From: Geobacillus genomosp. 3
Lineage (GTDB): Bacteria > Bacillota > Bacilli > Bacillales > Anoxybacillaceae
Reading direction: 5' to 3'
Assembly: GCF_000445995.2 (NCBI RefSeq)
Contig: NC_022080.4
Span: forward strand, 930,001-994,000
Length of the DNA stretch: 64,000 bases
The translations under genes and the position numbers were made by a program. The notes under the pieces were generated by a model. It did not search any database, had not been told where the DNA came from, and saw only the letters and a program-made list of their open reading frames with translations. The first letter of the stretch is position 1; each line of letters starts with the position of its first letter. Shown here one piece after another: positions 24,308 through 36,167 of the stretch.

Positions 24308-24862
24308 TCAGCGCCCGATCGGGATCGCTCCTTCCGGCGCTTTAAACGGGTCGGCCGGATTGATATGGTCGTAAAACATAATGCCGTTTAAATGATCAAT
24401 TTCATGCTGAAAGACGATAGCTGGCAATCCCTTAAGGCGCAAGGTGACTTCTTCGCCGTCGATCGTTGTGCCGGTGACGGTGATGCGGGCGTAGCGCGGC
24501 ACATACCCTGGCACATCGCGGTCGACGGACAGGCAGCCTTCCCCGGTTGTCAAATAACATTGCTGTACAGAGTGGCTGACGATTTTCGGGTTGAACAAGG
24601 CGTAGCTGTATAGCGTTCCGTTTTCGTCAGTAACATGGACGGCGATCATCCGCTTTGATACGTTAATTTGCGGAGCGGCCAGCCCAATGCCGGGCCGCAA
24701 GCCGTACTTGGCCGCCAGTTCCGGGTCTTGGCTCGTTTTGACATAGTCAAGCAAGCTTTGCAAAATGCGCTTGTCTTCCTCCGAAGGCGGCAGTGGAACG
24801 GGCTCGGCGATCTTCCGCAGCGTCGGATGTCCTTCTTTAATGATATCTTTCATCGTGATCAT
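24308..24862 (-). CDS. def: Peptide deformylase
   Basis: 184 residues, near-identical to the crystallised G. stearothermophilus enzyme in the parts I remember. Motif 1 'GIGLAAPQI' is near residue 59, motif 2 'GEGCLSV' (metal Cys near 110) and motif 3 'QHEIDHLNG' (His ligands near 154). It removes the formyl group from nascent proteins and uses Fe2+ or a substitute metal. The start at 24862 gives MITMKDIIKEG, the known N-terminus. This is the DefB/YkrB type. Confidence 0.96.
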   Translation of the reverse strand: MITMKDIIKEGHPTLRKIAEPVPLPPSEEDKRILQSLLDYVKTSQDPELAAKYGLRPGIGLAAPQINVSKRMIAVHVTDENGTLYSYALFNPKIVSHSVQQCYLTTGEGCLSVDRDVPGYVPRYARITVTGTTIDGEEVTLRLKGLPAIVFQHEIDHLNGIMFYDHINPADPFKAPEGAIPIGR

Positions 24863-24993
24863 CCGCTTTTTCACTCCCTGTCTTTGGCATGGCTGTTTAT
24901 ATTTTAGTCTAACAAAAATGCTCACATGCCGTAAATGAAAATGCGGTTGTCTAGATATATTATTGAGGAATAAAGAAAAAATAACATTTATGT

Positions 24994-25008
24994 TAGAAAA
25001 CGCTCTCA
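24994..25008 (+). promoter_or_regulatory. Candidate CcpA cre site
   Basis: TAGAAAACGCTCTCA matches the loose cre consensus WTGNAANCGNWNNCW at all but one fixed position. It lies about 160 bp upstream of the predicted pdh promoter, so an activating or distal role is possible. Confidence 0.35.
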
Positions 25009-25168
25009 ACAATAAGAAAGGTGGCAACATGATTTATATTTTTTCAAAAATATAACACAGAATTAATACAGTCATTCGCCTATGTAATATAACAGTTTTA
25101 TAAAACCGACCTCTATTAACCAAATATATCCATTCCAGAAAGAGAAAAAACAAGACAAATCAAAGAGA

Positions 25169-25197
25169 TTGACGACTAAAAAAATAAAGTGTAAACT
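25169..25197 (+). promoter_or_regulatory. Predicted sigma-A promoter of pdhABCD
   Basis: TTGACG (25169-25174), 17-bp spacer, TAAACT (25192-25197), embedded in A-tracts. Transcription would begin near 25205, giving a leader of about 185 nt. Confidence 0.6.
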
Positions 25198-25252
25198 AAA
25201 TCTTGTGGATGGACATTGTACTAATTTGAAAGTAAAAAACAATAATACAGAT

Positions 25253-25300
25253 TTGGGCGCCTGATTCGTTTGCAGCGGCGCCAAGTGGTGGCCCTTTTTT
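25253..25300 (+). terminator. Possible attenuator in the pdhA leader
   Basis: TTGGGCGCC (25253-25261) can pair with GGCGCCAA (25277-25284), and GGGC (25255-25258) alternatively with GCCC just before a TTTTTT run (25295-25300). The structure sits in the leader about 90 bp before pdhA. It could terminate early transcripts, or be a remnant terminator. Confidence 0.4.
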
Positions 25301-25370
25301 ATTTCTTCTTCATTTTGGGTACATTAATAGTATATGGGTGAATGTAGCCTGATTTCTAAATTTTTGATGA

Positions 25371-26498
<1,128 letters not shown>

Positions 26499-26501
26499 GC
26501 C

Positions 26502-28851
<2,350 letters not shown>

Positions 28852-28855
28852 AACG

Positions 28856-30268
28856 ATGGTAGTTGGCGATTTTGCAATTGAAACGGAAACGCTCGTCGTC
28901 GGTGCCGGTCCTGGCGGTTATGTGGCCGCCATCCGCGCCGCACAGCTCGGCCAAAAAGTGACGATTGTGGAAAAAGGGAACTTAGGCGGCGTTTGCTTAA
29001 ACGTCGGCTGCATCCCGTCAAAAGCACTGATCTCCGCAAGCCACCGCTATGAGCAGGCGAAGCATTCCGAAGAAATGGGCATTAAGGCGGAGAACGTCAC
29101 TGTCGATTTTGCCAAAGTGCAAGAATGGAAAGCAAGCGTCGTGAAAAAATTAACGGGCGGCGTCGAAGGGCTGTTAAAAGGAAACAAAGTGGAGATTGTC
29201 AAAGGGGAAGCGTATTTTGTCGACGCCAATACGGTGCGTGTCGTCAACGGCGACAGCGCGCAGACGTATACGTTCAAAAACGCCATTATCGCCACTGGTT
29301 CGCGCCCGATTGAGCTGCCGAGTTTCAAGTTTTCCGACCGTATTCTTGATTCGACCGGAGCGCTCAACCTTGGGGAAGTTCCGAAATCGCTTGTTGTCAT
29401 CGGCGGTGGTTATATCGGCATCGAGCTTGGTACAGCCTACGCCAACTTCGGAACGAAAGTAACGATTTTGGAAGGGGCCGGTGAAATTTTGTCCGGTTTT
29501 GAAAAACAAATGGCGGCCATCATTAAACGCCGCTTAAAGAAAAAAGGCGTTGACATCGTGACAAATGCGCTGGCAAAAGGAGCCGAGGAGCGCGCGGATG
29601 GCGTCACGGTCACGTATGAAGCTAACGGCGAAACGAAAACGGTTGATGCTGACTACGTGTTAGTCACGGTCGGCCGCCGTCCGAACACGGACGAGCTCGG
29701 CCTTGAACAAGTCGGCATTAAAATGACGGACCGCGGCTTGATTGAAGTGGACGAACAATGCCGCACAAGCGTGCCGAACATTTTCGCCATCGGTGACATC
29801 GTCCCAGGGCCGGCGCTCGCCCACAAGGCGTCGTATGAAGGAAAAGTAGCGGCTGAAGCCATCGCCGGCCATCCGTCAGTCGTCGATTATGTCGCCATTC
29901 CGGCGGTCGTGTTCTCCGATCCGGAGTGCGCTTCCGTTGGTTATTTTGAGCAGCAGGCAAAAGACGAAGGCATTGATGTGATCACGGCGAAGTTCCCGTT
30001 TGCCGCCAACGGCCGCGCCTTGGCGCTGAACGACACGGACGGCTTCCTGAAGCTTGTCGTTCGCAAAGAAGACGGCGTCGTCATCGGAGCGCAAATCATC
30101 GGCCCGAGCGCATCCGATATGATCGCCGAACTAGGATTGGCCATTGAGGCTGGGATGACGGCGGAAGATATTGCCTTGACGATCCATGCGCATCCGACGC
30201 TTGGCGAAATCGCCATGGAAGCAGCCGAAGTGGCGCTCGGCACACCGATTCATATTATTACGAAGTAA
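28856..30268 (+). CDS. pdhD: Dihydrolipoamide dehydrogenase (E3)
   Basis: 470 residues with FAD motif '[19 protein letters not shown]' near 16, redox disulfide '[13 protein letters not shown]' near 44, NAD motif '[19 protein letters not shown]' near 182, '[15 protein letters not shown]' near 310 and the C-terminal His-Glu in 'HAHPTLGE' near 446. It reoxidises dihydrolipoamide for PDH and probably for other 2-oxoacid complexes. It starts 4 bp after pdhC and ends the operon. Confidence 0.97.
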   Translation: MVVGDFAIETETLVVGAGPGGYVAAIRAAQLGQKVTIVEKGNLGGVCLNVGCIPSKALISASHRYEQAKHSEEMGIKAENVTVDFAKVQEWKASVVKKLTGGVEGLLKGNKVEIVKGEAYFVDANTVRVVNGDSAQTYTFKNAIIATGSRPIELPSFKFSDRILDSTGALNLGEVPKSLVVIGGGYIGIELGTAYANFGTKVTILEGAGEILSGFEKQMAAIIKRRLKKKGVDIVTNALAKGAEERADGVTVTYEANGETKTVDADYVLVTVGRRPNTDELGLEQVGIKMTDRGLIEVDEQCRTSVPNIFAIGDIVPGPALAHKASYEGKVAAEAIAGHPSVVDYVAIPAVVFSDPECASVGYFEQQAKDEGIDVITAKFPFAANGRALALNDTDGFLKLVVRKEDGVVIGAQIIGPSASDMIAELGLAIEAGMTAEDIALTIHAHPTLGEIAMEAAEVALGTPIHIITK

Positions 30269-30275
30269 CAGCAAT

Positions 30276-30315
30276 GCGACCGGATTGAAGGACAAACTTC
30301 ACCCGGTCGCTTTTT
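30276..30315 (+). terminator. Terminator of pdhABCD
   Basis: GCGACCGG (30276-30283) and CCGGTCGC (30303-30310), loop 19 nt, followed by TTTTT. Confidence 0.88.
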
Positions 30316-30498
30316 ACTCATGGCTATGTCAAGGCAGCGCCTAACGGGGGAGCGGCGTTTATCTGCCTGCATCTGAATCAAAGACGGTCCGGGCGGAAAT
30401 GGCGTTCCTCTTCGTCTGTTTCTTGTCCAAAATTCCATACTATTTTCCGCTGTTGCTTCATATCGTTATGGTAAAGAAAAGCGGGAGATGGGTTCGAG

Positions 30499-30741
30499 AT
30501 GAAAGCATACGTTGCTTTTTTGTTGCAGATGATGATTTGGAGCAGTTTTTCGCTAATTGAGTGGTTATCAGGGCGGGATCGGCCGTTTTTTCGCGGGCTG
30601 ATGTTGTGCGTCTTTATGTACATAGCATTTTTGCTGGCGCGCCAACTCGGTCTGGCAACGCGTCAAGCAGCGCTGACGACGATTGTAACGGCGGCTGTTT
30701 ATTTTGCCGGCCAGCATTTCATTTGGCAAGCTGTCCATTGA
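30499..30741 (+). CDS. Small membrane protein, unknown function
   Basis: 80 residues with three hydrophobic helices (about 3-20, 32-48, 58-75) and short charged loops ('LSGRDRPFFRG'). The SD is weak (GGGAGAT, 11 nt). It lies between pdhD and SR1, where B. subtilis carries the lipoprotein gene slp, but no lipobox is present. Not recognised. Confidence 0.55.
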   Translation: MKAYVAFLLQMMIWSSFSLIEWLSGRDRPFFRGLMLCVFMYIAFLLARQLGLATRQAALTTIVTAAVYFAGQHFIWQAVH

Positions 30742-30828
30742 CTTTCCCCGCTTATCCAAGGCCGGGGATTCCGATACTCCCCTTTCGGCAAGGCCAGTTC
30801 ATTTGCCGTTTCCCCTGGCTTTCGGATC

Positions 30829-30858
30829 ATAAAAAACAGCGGTTGAACGCCCGCTGTT
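30829..30858 (-). terminator. Terminator of the DUF1885-like gene
   Basis: Minus-strand stem AACAGCGG/CCGCTGTT (30835-30842 with 30851-30858) followed by TTTTAT; it overlaps the stop codon. Confidence 0.8.
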
Positions 30859-31235
30859 TACGCGCTGCCAAACACCATCGTCCGGCCGCTGAACAAATGC
30901 AGTTCGCCACCAAGCGCTTTCCCGAGCCATTTGCTGAATTCATTTGCTTTCCCTTTATCCCCGTGCGTCGCCCCCGGTGGCAGCGCTACATCAATGAACG
31001 TTGCTTCCTCGGTTGTCCGCACTGAAATAACGATTCCTTTATACAGACGGCCGTCGCCTTGCAAGTAAAGGGCGGCTTCATGTTCGCCGACCGCATACGG
31101 AAACGCGGCCTGTCCGTAAGCCCAGCCGAGCTGTTCTCCTGTTTTGCCAAGCGCTGTTCGGTAGCGCTCGAGCAGCTGTTTCACTTCCTCGATTGTAACC
31201 GTTTTCCCAGCCGGCAGCTTCAAGCATGTGTTCAA
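30858..31235 (-). CDS. DUF1885-like hypothetical protein
   Basis: 125 residues starting 'NTCLKLPAGKTVTIEEVKQL' with a central alpha/beta pattern ('GWAYGQAAFPYAV', 'IDVALPPGATHGDKGKANEF'). It resembles the DUF1885 family of Bacillus proteins, though I am only moderately sure. Start is probably the TTG at 31235, 9 nt after AAAGGAG. It is divergent from SR1, so the shared 120-bp region carries both promoters. Function unknown. Confidence 0.65.
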   Translation of the reverse strand: MNTCLKLPAGKTVTIEEVKQLLERYRTALGKTGEQLGWAYGQAAFPYAVGEHEAALYLQGDGRLYKGIVISVRTTEEATFIDVALPPGATHGDKGKANEFSKWLGKALGGELHLFSGRTMVFGSA

Positions 31236-31346
31236 TTCCCTTCTCTCCTTTCGCCATCCCTATGTTTCGTTTGTATTCATTGTACCACGTTTTTCCGGAT
31301 AGCGGCGAAAAAGTTTCATGCTGCAAAAAGTGATTTCTATTTTAAA

Positions 31347-31357
31347 TGTGACATACA
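31347..31357 (+). promoter_or_regulatory. CcpN operator, upstream copy
   Basis: TGTGACATACA fits every position of the CcpN consensus TRTGHYATAYW as I recall it, and lies just upstream of the SR1 -35. Confidence 0.65.
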
Positions 31358-31365
31358 AATTAGGA

Positions 31366-31394
31366 TTGACAATCGAAATGTGATATATTATTAT
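31366..31394 (+). promoter_or_regulatory. Promoter of SR1
   Basis: TTGACA (31366-31371), 17-bp spacer, TATTAT (31389-31394): a consensus -35 with a good -10. Start site near 31401. Confidence 0.75.
31379..31389 (+). promoter_or_regulatory. CcpN operator, promoter-overlapping copy
   Basis: TGTGATATATT fits TRTGHYATAYW completely and touches the -10 of the SR1 promoter, 32 bp after the first copy. Repression in glycolytic conditions is expected, as for B. subtilis sr1. Confidence 0.65.
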
Positions 31395-31436
31395 GAAATC
31401 AACAACGAAATTTATCATCATAAAGGGGTTATGGGG

Positions 31437-31562
31437 ATGGGCACGATCGTATGTCAAGCATGTGAAGCGACGATTGGGTATTTCGAAGACGAAAAGGTGA
31501 CAACGCTTTACGGAAAATGCGATTGTTGCGAGCATGACAACGAAGGGGAAGAAAGAGAGTAA
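31437..31562 (+). CDS. sr1P: SR1P, GapA-binding small peptide
   Basis: 41 residues starting 'MGTIVCQACEATIGYFEDEK', continuing 'VTTLYGKCDCCEHDNE'. This is the SR1P pattern, with Cys pairs suggesting a small metal-binding fold. In B. subtilis SR1P binds GapA and promotes its interaction with RNase J1, whose gene rnjA is also in this window. ATG at 31437 lies 8 nt after AAAGGGG; the ATG at 31431 is too close to it. Confidence 0.88.
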   Translation: MGTIVCQACEATIGYFEDEKVTTLYGKCDCCEHDNEGEERE

Positions 31563-31594
31563 AACGGTCAAACTGATGGGGGAAGGAACGGATA

Positions 31595-31635
31595 GGCGCG
31601 CATGTGGAAGGGGCACATGCGCGCCGTTTATTTGA
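31595..31635 (+). terminator. Terminator of SR1
   Basis: Perfect 12-bp stem GGCGCGCATGTG (31595-31606) / CACATGCGCGCC (31614-31625) followed by GTTTATTT. Confidence 0.88.
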
Positions 31636-31673
31636 CAAAAAAAGCACAAGCCGGTGTTTGTCTGGCTTGTGCT
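31636..31673 (-). terminator. Terminator of speA
   Basis: AGCACAAGCC (31643-31652) with GGCTTGTGCT (31664-31673); on the minus strand a TTTTTTT run follows. Confidence 0.9.
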
Positions 31674-31674
31674 G

Positions 31675-33147
31675 TTAGCGAATCGGTTTATATTCTTTAA
31701 TCACGCGCAGCGTTTGCAGCGTATCATCCTCAGGGCCTTGGACAGGGAGGCCAGCGGCCAAATTCGTTTCGATATACTTTAAGTTTTCTTCCGTAATGAT
31801 TTCGCCCGGGATAAAGATTGGGATGCCAGGCGGGTACACCATCACAAATTCAGCGATAATTCGGCCCGCCGACTCGTGAAACGGCACAACTTCCGTTTCG
31901 GCATAAAACGCATCGCGCGGCGTCAAGGCTAAGGCCGGGATGTCCGGGAGCAGCACTTTCGGTTTGACCCCAGCGGCTGCTTGGTGGCTGAACTGTTCCG
32001 ACAGACGGCGAAGCGCTGAAACGAGCAGACCGGCTTCGCGCTCGCTGTCACCCGGGGTGATGATGCACAAAATGTTATATAAATCGGAAAGCTCCACCTC
32101 GATGTTGTACGTTTCGCGGAGCCATTGTTCGACATCATGGCCGGTCAAACCGAGCTCCTTGACAGAGATGATCAGCTTCGTCGGGTCGTAGTCATACGTC
32201 GCTTCTGTGCCTAAAATTTCTTTACCGACGCAGTATAAATACGGAATTTCATTGATTTGCCGCCGCGTCCATTCCGCGAGGTGGATCGCCTTGTCGATGA
32301 GCTCCCGTCCTTTCGTCGCCAGCTGTTTGCGGGCGACATCAAGCGAAGCAAGCAGCAAATACGATGTTGATGTCGTTGTCAACATGCTTAAAATGGCTTG
32401 CACATGGTTGGCGGAAACGAGCCCCTCACGCACGTTTAAAATCGAGCTTTGCGTCAGCGATCCGCCGAGCTTATGGACGCTTGTCGCCGCCATATCAGCG
32501 CCGGCTTGCATCGCGGAGAGCGGCAAGCGTTCATGGAAATGGATATGCACGCCATGCGCTTCGTCGACGAGCACCGGGACATTGTACGAATGGGCGATCT
32601 CGACGATTTTTTTCAAATCGCCGGCAATGCCGAAGTACGTCGGGTTGATGACGAGCACCCCTTTGGCATCCGGGTGTTGTTCGAGCGCTTTTTCGACCGC
32701 TTGGGGGGTGATGCCGTGGGAAATGCCAAGCTCCTTATCGATTTCCGGATGGATGAAAATCGGCGTGGCCCCGGAAAAGACGATCGCCGACATCACGGAT
32801 TTATGGACGTTGCGCGGCACGATAATTTTATCGCCCGGTCCGGCGACCGACATGACCATCGTCATGATCGCGCCGCTCGTCCCCTGTACCGAGAAAAACG
32901 TATAATCGGCGCCGAACGCTTCAGCAGCAAGTTCTTGCGCCCGTCTGATCATCCCTTTCGGATGGTGTAAGTCATCGAGCGGGCTGATGTTGATTAAATC
33001 GATCGCCAAGGCGTTTTCCCCGATGAAGGCGCGAAATTCCGGATCCATGCCGGCTCCTTTTTTATGGCCGGGAATGTGAAATTGGACCGGATCTTTTTTG
33101 GCGTGTTCCAGCAGTCCGGTAAACAATGGTGTTTCGAGTTGCGACAA
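31675..33147 (-). CDS. speA: Arginine decarboxylase (Orn/Lys/Arg decarboxylase family)
   Basis: 490 residues, identical in length to B. subtilis SpeA. PLP motifs: 'VQGTSGAIMTMVMSV' near 90, 'VDEAHGVHIHFH' near 190 and the lysine in 'TSVHKLGGSLTQSS' near 225. The C-terminus includes 'YPPGIPIFIPGEIITEEN'. It makes agmatine for polyamine synthesis. The TTG at 33147, preceded by AAAGAGGTG, reproduces the SpeA N-terminus ('SQLETPLFTGL'). An upstream extension to 33189 has no SD. Confidence 0.93.
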   Translation of the reverse strand: MSQLETPLFTGLLEHAKKDPVQFHIPGHKKGAGMDPEFRAFIGENALAIDLINISPLDDLHHPKGMIRRAQELAAEAFGADYTFFSVQGTSGAIMTMVMSVAGPGDKIIVPRNVHKSVMSAIVFSGATPIFIHPEIDKELGISHGITPQAVEKALEQHPDAKGVLVINPTYFGIAGDLKKIVEIAHSYNVPVLVDEAHGVHIHFHERLPLSAMQAGADMAATSVHKLGGSLTQSSILNVREGLVSANHVQAILSMLTTTSTSYLLLASLDVARKQLATKGRELIDKAIHLAEWTRRQINEIPYLYCVGKEILGTEATYDYDPTKLIISVKELGLTGHDVEQWLRETYNIEVELSDLYNILCIITPGDSEREAGLLVSALRRLSEQFSHQAAAGVKPKVLLPDIPALALTPRDAFYAETEVVPFHESAGRIIAEFVMVYPPGIPIFIPGEIITEENLKYIETNLAAGLPVQGPEDDTLQTLRVIKEYKPIR

Positions 33148-33305
33148 TGGTTTTCCACACCTCTTTGCCTTAAAATAAAACAAATGCATTATAGCATTTA
33201 TTTTTTCGTTTGCAAAGAAGAAATGAATGTCACGCGGAAAAAGGAAAACCGCGATGGAAACAAGAAATATAAAGAAGGAGAAAACAAAAAAGGAGGCATA
33301 ACGTG

Positions 33306-34265
33306 ATGGAATGGAAAACGAGGGTGACAGAATTGCTCGGCATTACATACCCAGTGATTCAAGGGGGATTGGCTTACTTGGCGTACGCCGATTTGGCTGC
33401 CGCTGTCTCGAATGCAGGCGGCCTCGGGCAAATTACGGCGATGTCGCTTGAAAGTCCGGAGCGGCTGCGCGAAGAAATTCGCAAAGTGAAAGAAAAAACT
33501 GACCGGCCGTTTGGCGTCAATTTCGCCATCGGTCAACATGGCCGCCCGTTTGCCCACATGCTGGAGGCCGCGCTTGACGAGGGCGTGCCGGTTGTTTCGG
33601 TCACCGGCGGCAACCCGGCGCCGTTTTTTGAGCAACTAAAGGGAACGGGCGTCAAAACATTGGTGCTTGTTGCGGCTGTCCGCCAGGCGGTGAAAGCGGA
33701 GGAGCTTGGCGCCGATGCGGTGATGGTTGTCGGCCAGGAGGGAGGCGGACATCTTGGCAAATATGACACCGGCACATTCGTCCTCATTCCGAAAGTCGTC
33801 GACTCGGTATCGATTCCGGTCATCGCCTCGGGCGGGATCGCGGATGGACGAGGCCTGATGGCCGCGCTGGCGCTCGGGGCGGAAGGAATCGAAATGGGGA
33901 CGCGGTTTATCGCCACAAAAGAATGCGTTCACGCCCATCCGATATACAAAGACATGATCGTAAACGCCAGCGAGAACGATACGGTGGTCATTAAACGATC
34001 GCTCGGAGCGCCGGGACGGGCGATTGCCAACAAGTGGACAGAGAAAATATTGGAAATTGAGCAACAAGGCGGCACGTATGACGATTTGAAAGAATATATT
34101 AGCGGAGAGGCGAACCAACGCTTTATTTACGAAGGAAAGGTGGATGAAGGATTTGCCTGGGCCGGGCAGGCGATTGGGCTTATCCGTGATGTTCCATCCG
34201 TTGCCGAGCTGTTTGCCCGCATGATCGGCGAGGCGGAACAAATTCGACGCCGCTGGGCAAACTAA
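33306..34265 (+). CDS. Nitronate monooxygenase-like FMN enzyme
   Basis: About 319 residues with a TIM barrel. '[20 protein letters not shown]' is near 17, then 'SNAGGLGQI', '[17 protein letters not shown]' near 144 and the phosphate-binding '[13 protein letters not shown]' and '[14 protein letters not shown]'. This is the pattern of FMN-dependent nitronate monooxygenases and FabK-type enoyl-ACP reductases. The catalytic His in the GGGH motif favours the monooxygenase side. SD AAGGAGG lies 9 nt before ATG 33306, and an in-frame GTG at 33303 is also possible. It is not part of the B. subtilis speA-yktA order. Confidence 0.82.
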   Translation: MEWKTRVTELLGITYPVIQGGLAYLAYADLAAAVSNAGGLGQITAMSLESPERLREEIRKVKEKTDRPFGVNFAIGQHGRPFAHMLEAALDEGVPVVSVTGGNPAPFFEQLKGTGVKTLVLVAAVRQAVKAEELGADAVMVVGQEGGGHLGKYDTGTFVLIPKVVDSVSIPVIASGGIADGRGLMAALALGAEGIEMGTRFIATKECVHAHPIYKDMIVNASENDTVVIKRSLGAPGRAIANKWTEKILEIEQQGGTYDDLKEYISGEANQRFIYEGKVDEGFAWAGQAIGLIRDVPSVAELFARMIGEAEQIRRRWAN

Positions 34266-34281
34266 CGGCGGAGGTGAAACA

Positions 34282-34590
34282 ATGGGTTATTCGTATCCGT
34301 TTTGTTACGATTGGTCGACGCAAGAAATCATTGATGTCATTAAGTTTTTTACGGCGATCGAAACGGCGTATGAACGCGGGATGAAGCGCGAAGAACTGAT
34401 GGACGTCTACCGCCGCTTTAAAGAGATCGTTCCGTCCAAAAGTGAGGAAAACCGTTTGTACGCCGAATTTGAAAAGGAAAGCGGCTATTCGTCGTACACG
34501 GTCATGAAGCAGGTGAAGGAAGCGAAAAACGGCGACTGGATCCGCATCGAGCCAAGCGGTCGAAACGCGGTAGGTAAACGCACAAATTAG
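34282..34590 (+). CDS. yktA: UPF0223 protein YktA
   Basis: 102 residues, '[20 protein letters not shown]', '[20 protein letters not shown]', '[14 protein letters not shown]': the UPF0223 pattern of B. subtilis YktA, a small helical-bundle protein of unknown role. It follows the monooxygenase gene by 16 bp with a clear GGAGGTGA. The normal neighbour yktB is absent. Confidence 0.9.
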   Translation: MGYSYPFCYDWSTQEIIDVIKFFTAIETAYERGMKREELMDVYRRFKEIVPSKSEENRLYAEFEKESGYSSYTVMKQVKEAKNGDWIRIEPSGRNAVGKRTN

Positions 34591-34619
34591 TTGCATACAC
34601 CCCTTTTTCCACATAATAT
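34591..34619 (+). promoter_or_regulatory. Predicted promoter of ykzI
   Basis: TTGCAT (34591-34596), 17-bp spacer, TAATAT (34614-34619), then more AT repeats. Confidence 0.5.
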
Positions 34620-34701
34620 AATATAAAACAAAACGAAGCAGCACATTCGGTAAAGGGCGCCGGAAGTTTAGCGGATGATATGGAAAGGGGTGCGGACGGA
34701 G

Positions 34702-34890
34702 ATGAAAAAAACCGCCAATTCGCTGAAACGGCCAGATGGGGACAAACGCATGGCGGTGTTGCGGCTTGAACTTGATTATGAATTGGCGACGTTGTATGAG
34801 GCTATGATGGAAAACGATGAAGAAAAGAAAAGAGAATGCAAACGGCGGCTTGAAAAGCTGCGCCAAGAACTGATGCGCCTTCAAGTATGA
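34702..34890 (+). CDS. ykzI: Small charged protein YkzI
   Basis: 62 residues, strongly charged and helical ('RMAVLRLELDYELATLYEAM', 'ECKRRLEKLRQELMRL'). It sits just before suhB as ykzI does in B. subtilis. The ATG at 34702 follows AAAGGGG and GGACGGAG. Function unknown; assignment rests mostly on position and type. Confidence 0.7.
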   Translation: MKKTANSLKRPDGDKRMAVLRLELDYELATLYEAMMENDEEKKRECKRRLEKLRQELMRLQV

Positions 34891-34902
34891 CCATTTTTAA
34901 GG

Positions 34903-34930
34903 CGAACCATCTTTGCGGTTCGTTTTTTTC
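34903..34930 (+). terminator. Terminator of ykzI
   Basis: CGAACC (34903-34908) and GGTTCG (34917-34922) followed by TTTTTTT. Confidence 0.8.
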
Positions 34931-34990
34931 TTGAGCGGTGCCCACCCCTTTCCAGCAACTGCATACATAACGAAAGCAGGAGGAATCGAC

Positions 34991-35785
34991 ATGGCAGGGA
35001 AATGGGAAGAGATCGACCACTATGCCCGGCAATGGATTGAAGAAGCTGGACGGCGCATTCGCGCCTCGTTTACCGAACAATTGACCGTCGAAACGAAAGA
35101 AAGCCGCAACGATTTAGTAACAAACGTCGACCGCGGCATTGAACAGTTTTTGGCCGAACAGATCCGCCGCCAGTTTCCCGGTCATCATTTATTGGGCGAA
35201 GAAGGGTTCGGTGACGAGCTCGCCGTATTGGATGGGATCGTCTGGGTGATTGACCCGATTGACGGAACGATGAATTTTGTCCATCAACAGCGTCATTTTG
35301 CCGTATCGATCGGCATTTTTGAGGATGGGATTGGTCAGCTTGGCTATGTGTATGACGTCGTCTTTGGCGAGCTGTACTCGGCGCAAAAAGGGCGGGGATT
35401 GTTTTTCAATGGCAAACCGCTTGACCGCCTGCAGCCGGTAGCGGTCGCGGAATCGGTCATCGCTGTCAACGCAACATGGCTGATGGAAAACCGGCGCCTC
35501 GACCACCGCCCGCTCGTGCGGCTGGCCAAAGCGGCGCGCGGCACGCGCTCGTATGGATCGGCGGCGCTTGAGCTCGCCTATGTTGCCGCCGGCCGCTTGG
35601 ATGCCTACATTTCGCCGCGTCTGTCGCCGTGGGATTTTGCCGGTGGGATGATTTTAATCCAAGAGGCAGGCGGGATCGTGACGAATCTCGACGGAAAGCC
35701 GCTCGATCTGCTCAGCCGCAATTCGGTGCTTGCCGCCAAGCCGGGCGTGCATGAAGAAATTTTGCAGCGCTACCTCCAGCACTGA
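34991..35785 (+). CDS. suhB: Inositol monophosphatase family protein (SuhB/YktC)
   Basis: 264 residues with the Li-sensitive phosphatase motifs: 'LLGEEGFGDE' near 67, 'WVIDPIDGTMNFVHQ' near 86 and 'LSPWDFAGGMILIQEAGG' near 213. It acts on inositol-1-phosphate or related sugar phosphates with Mg2+; fructose-1,6-bisphosphate and NADP are alternative substrates in the superfamily. The ATG at 34991 follows AGGAGGAATCGAC. Confidence 0.9.
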   Translation: MAGKWEEIDHYARQWIEEAGRRIRASFTEQLTVETKESRNDLVTNVDRGIEQFLAEQIRRQFPGHHLLGEEGFGDELAVLDGIVWVIDPIDGTMNFVHQQRHFAVSIGIFEDGIGQLGYVYDVVFGELYSAQKGRGLFFNGKPLDRLQPVAVAESVIAVNATWLMENRRLDHRPLVRLAKAARGTRSYGSAALELAYVAAGRLDAYISPRLSPWDFAGGMILIQEAGGIVTNLDGKPLDLLSRNSVLAAKPGVHEEILQRYLQH

Positions 35786-35845
35786 CAACAGAGTGGGTCC
35801 GGAATGGCTTCCGCAAGAACAACTGCAGGAAGAATGGTTGAAGTC

Positions 35846-35877
35846 AAAAAGGACAAGCCGGGAGGCTTGTCCTTTTT
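35846..35877 (+). terminator. Bidirectional terminator between suhB and ylaF
   Basis: AAAAAGGACAAGC (35846-35858) and GCTTGTCCTTTTT (35865-35877), symmetrical with A and T tails; the last bases overlap the ylaF stop. Confidence 0.88.
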
Positions 35878-36049
35878 ATGAACGTGTCCGTTTTTTACGG
35901 GCAAATCCGGCGCCCATAATGGCAATAAACATGAGTATCGAGGCGGCGATGCCGATTGCGCTTTGTTCGGCGATGAAAACGCCGATCGCTATAATAGCGG
36001 CAACGGCGAGAATGGCGAGCAACAGGGGCACAGGCTCGATGCGTTTCAT
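35876..36049 (-). CDS. ylaF: YlaF-family (DUF5325) small membrane protein
   Basis: 57 residues starting MKRIEPVPLLLAILAVAA, with two hydrophobic helices (about 8-25 and 30-47) around 'FIAEQSAIGIAAS' and a basic tail 'RKKRTRS'. It matches the pattern of B. subtilis YlaF, which also precedes bipA in the opposite orientation. SD AAAGGAG lies 8 nt before the ATG at 36049. Function unknown. Confidence 0.82.
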   Translation of the reverse strand: MKRIEPVPLLLAILAVAAIIAIGVFIAEQSAIGIAASILMFIAIMGAGFARKKRTRS

Positions 36050-36124
36050 CCGCTTGACTCCTTTCCGGCAAAATAGGACATCTTTTTTTAGTTTACCGGA
36101 AAATATGCTGATTTTCTATAGGTG

Positions 36125-36133
36125 TGATATAAT
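36125..36133 (+). promoter_or_regulatory. Extended -10 promoter of bipA
   Basis: TGATATAAT: a perfect TATAAT (36128-36133) with an upstream TG, 34 bp before the bipA start codon. No clear -35 is visible. Confidence 0.5.
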
Positions 36134-36167
36134 AGACAAGCAGTTTGCCCAATAGGAGTGACCAACA

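Larger units (their letters stand above)
31401..31635 (+). ncRNA. sr1: SR1 dual-function regulatory RNA
   Basis: A transcript from the CcpN-flanked promoter to the terminator at 31595-31625 would be about 230 nt. It encodes the SR1P peptide and lies between pdhD and speA, exactly where SR1 lies in B. subtilis. There SR1 base-pairs with ahrC mRNA to block its translation, while the peptide acts on GapA. The 5' and 3' ends are inferred from sequence; the base-pairing region has not been aligned to ahrC here. Confidence 0.8.
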
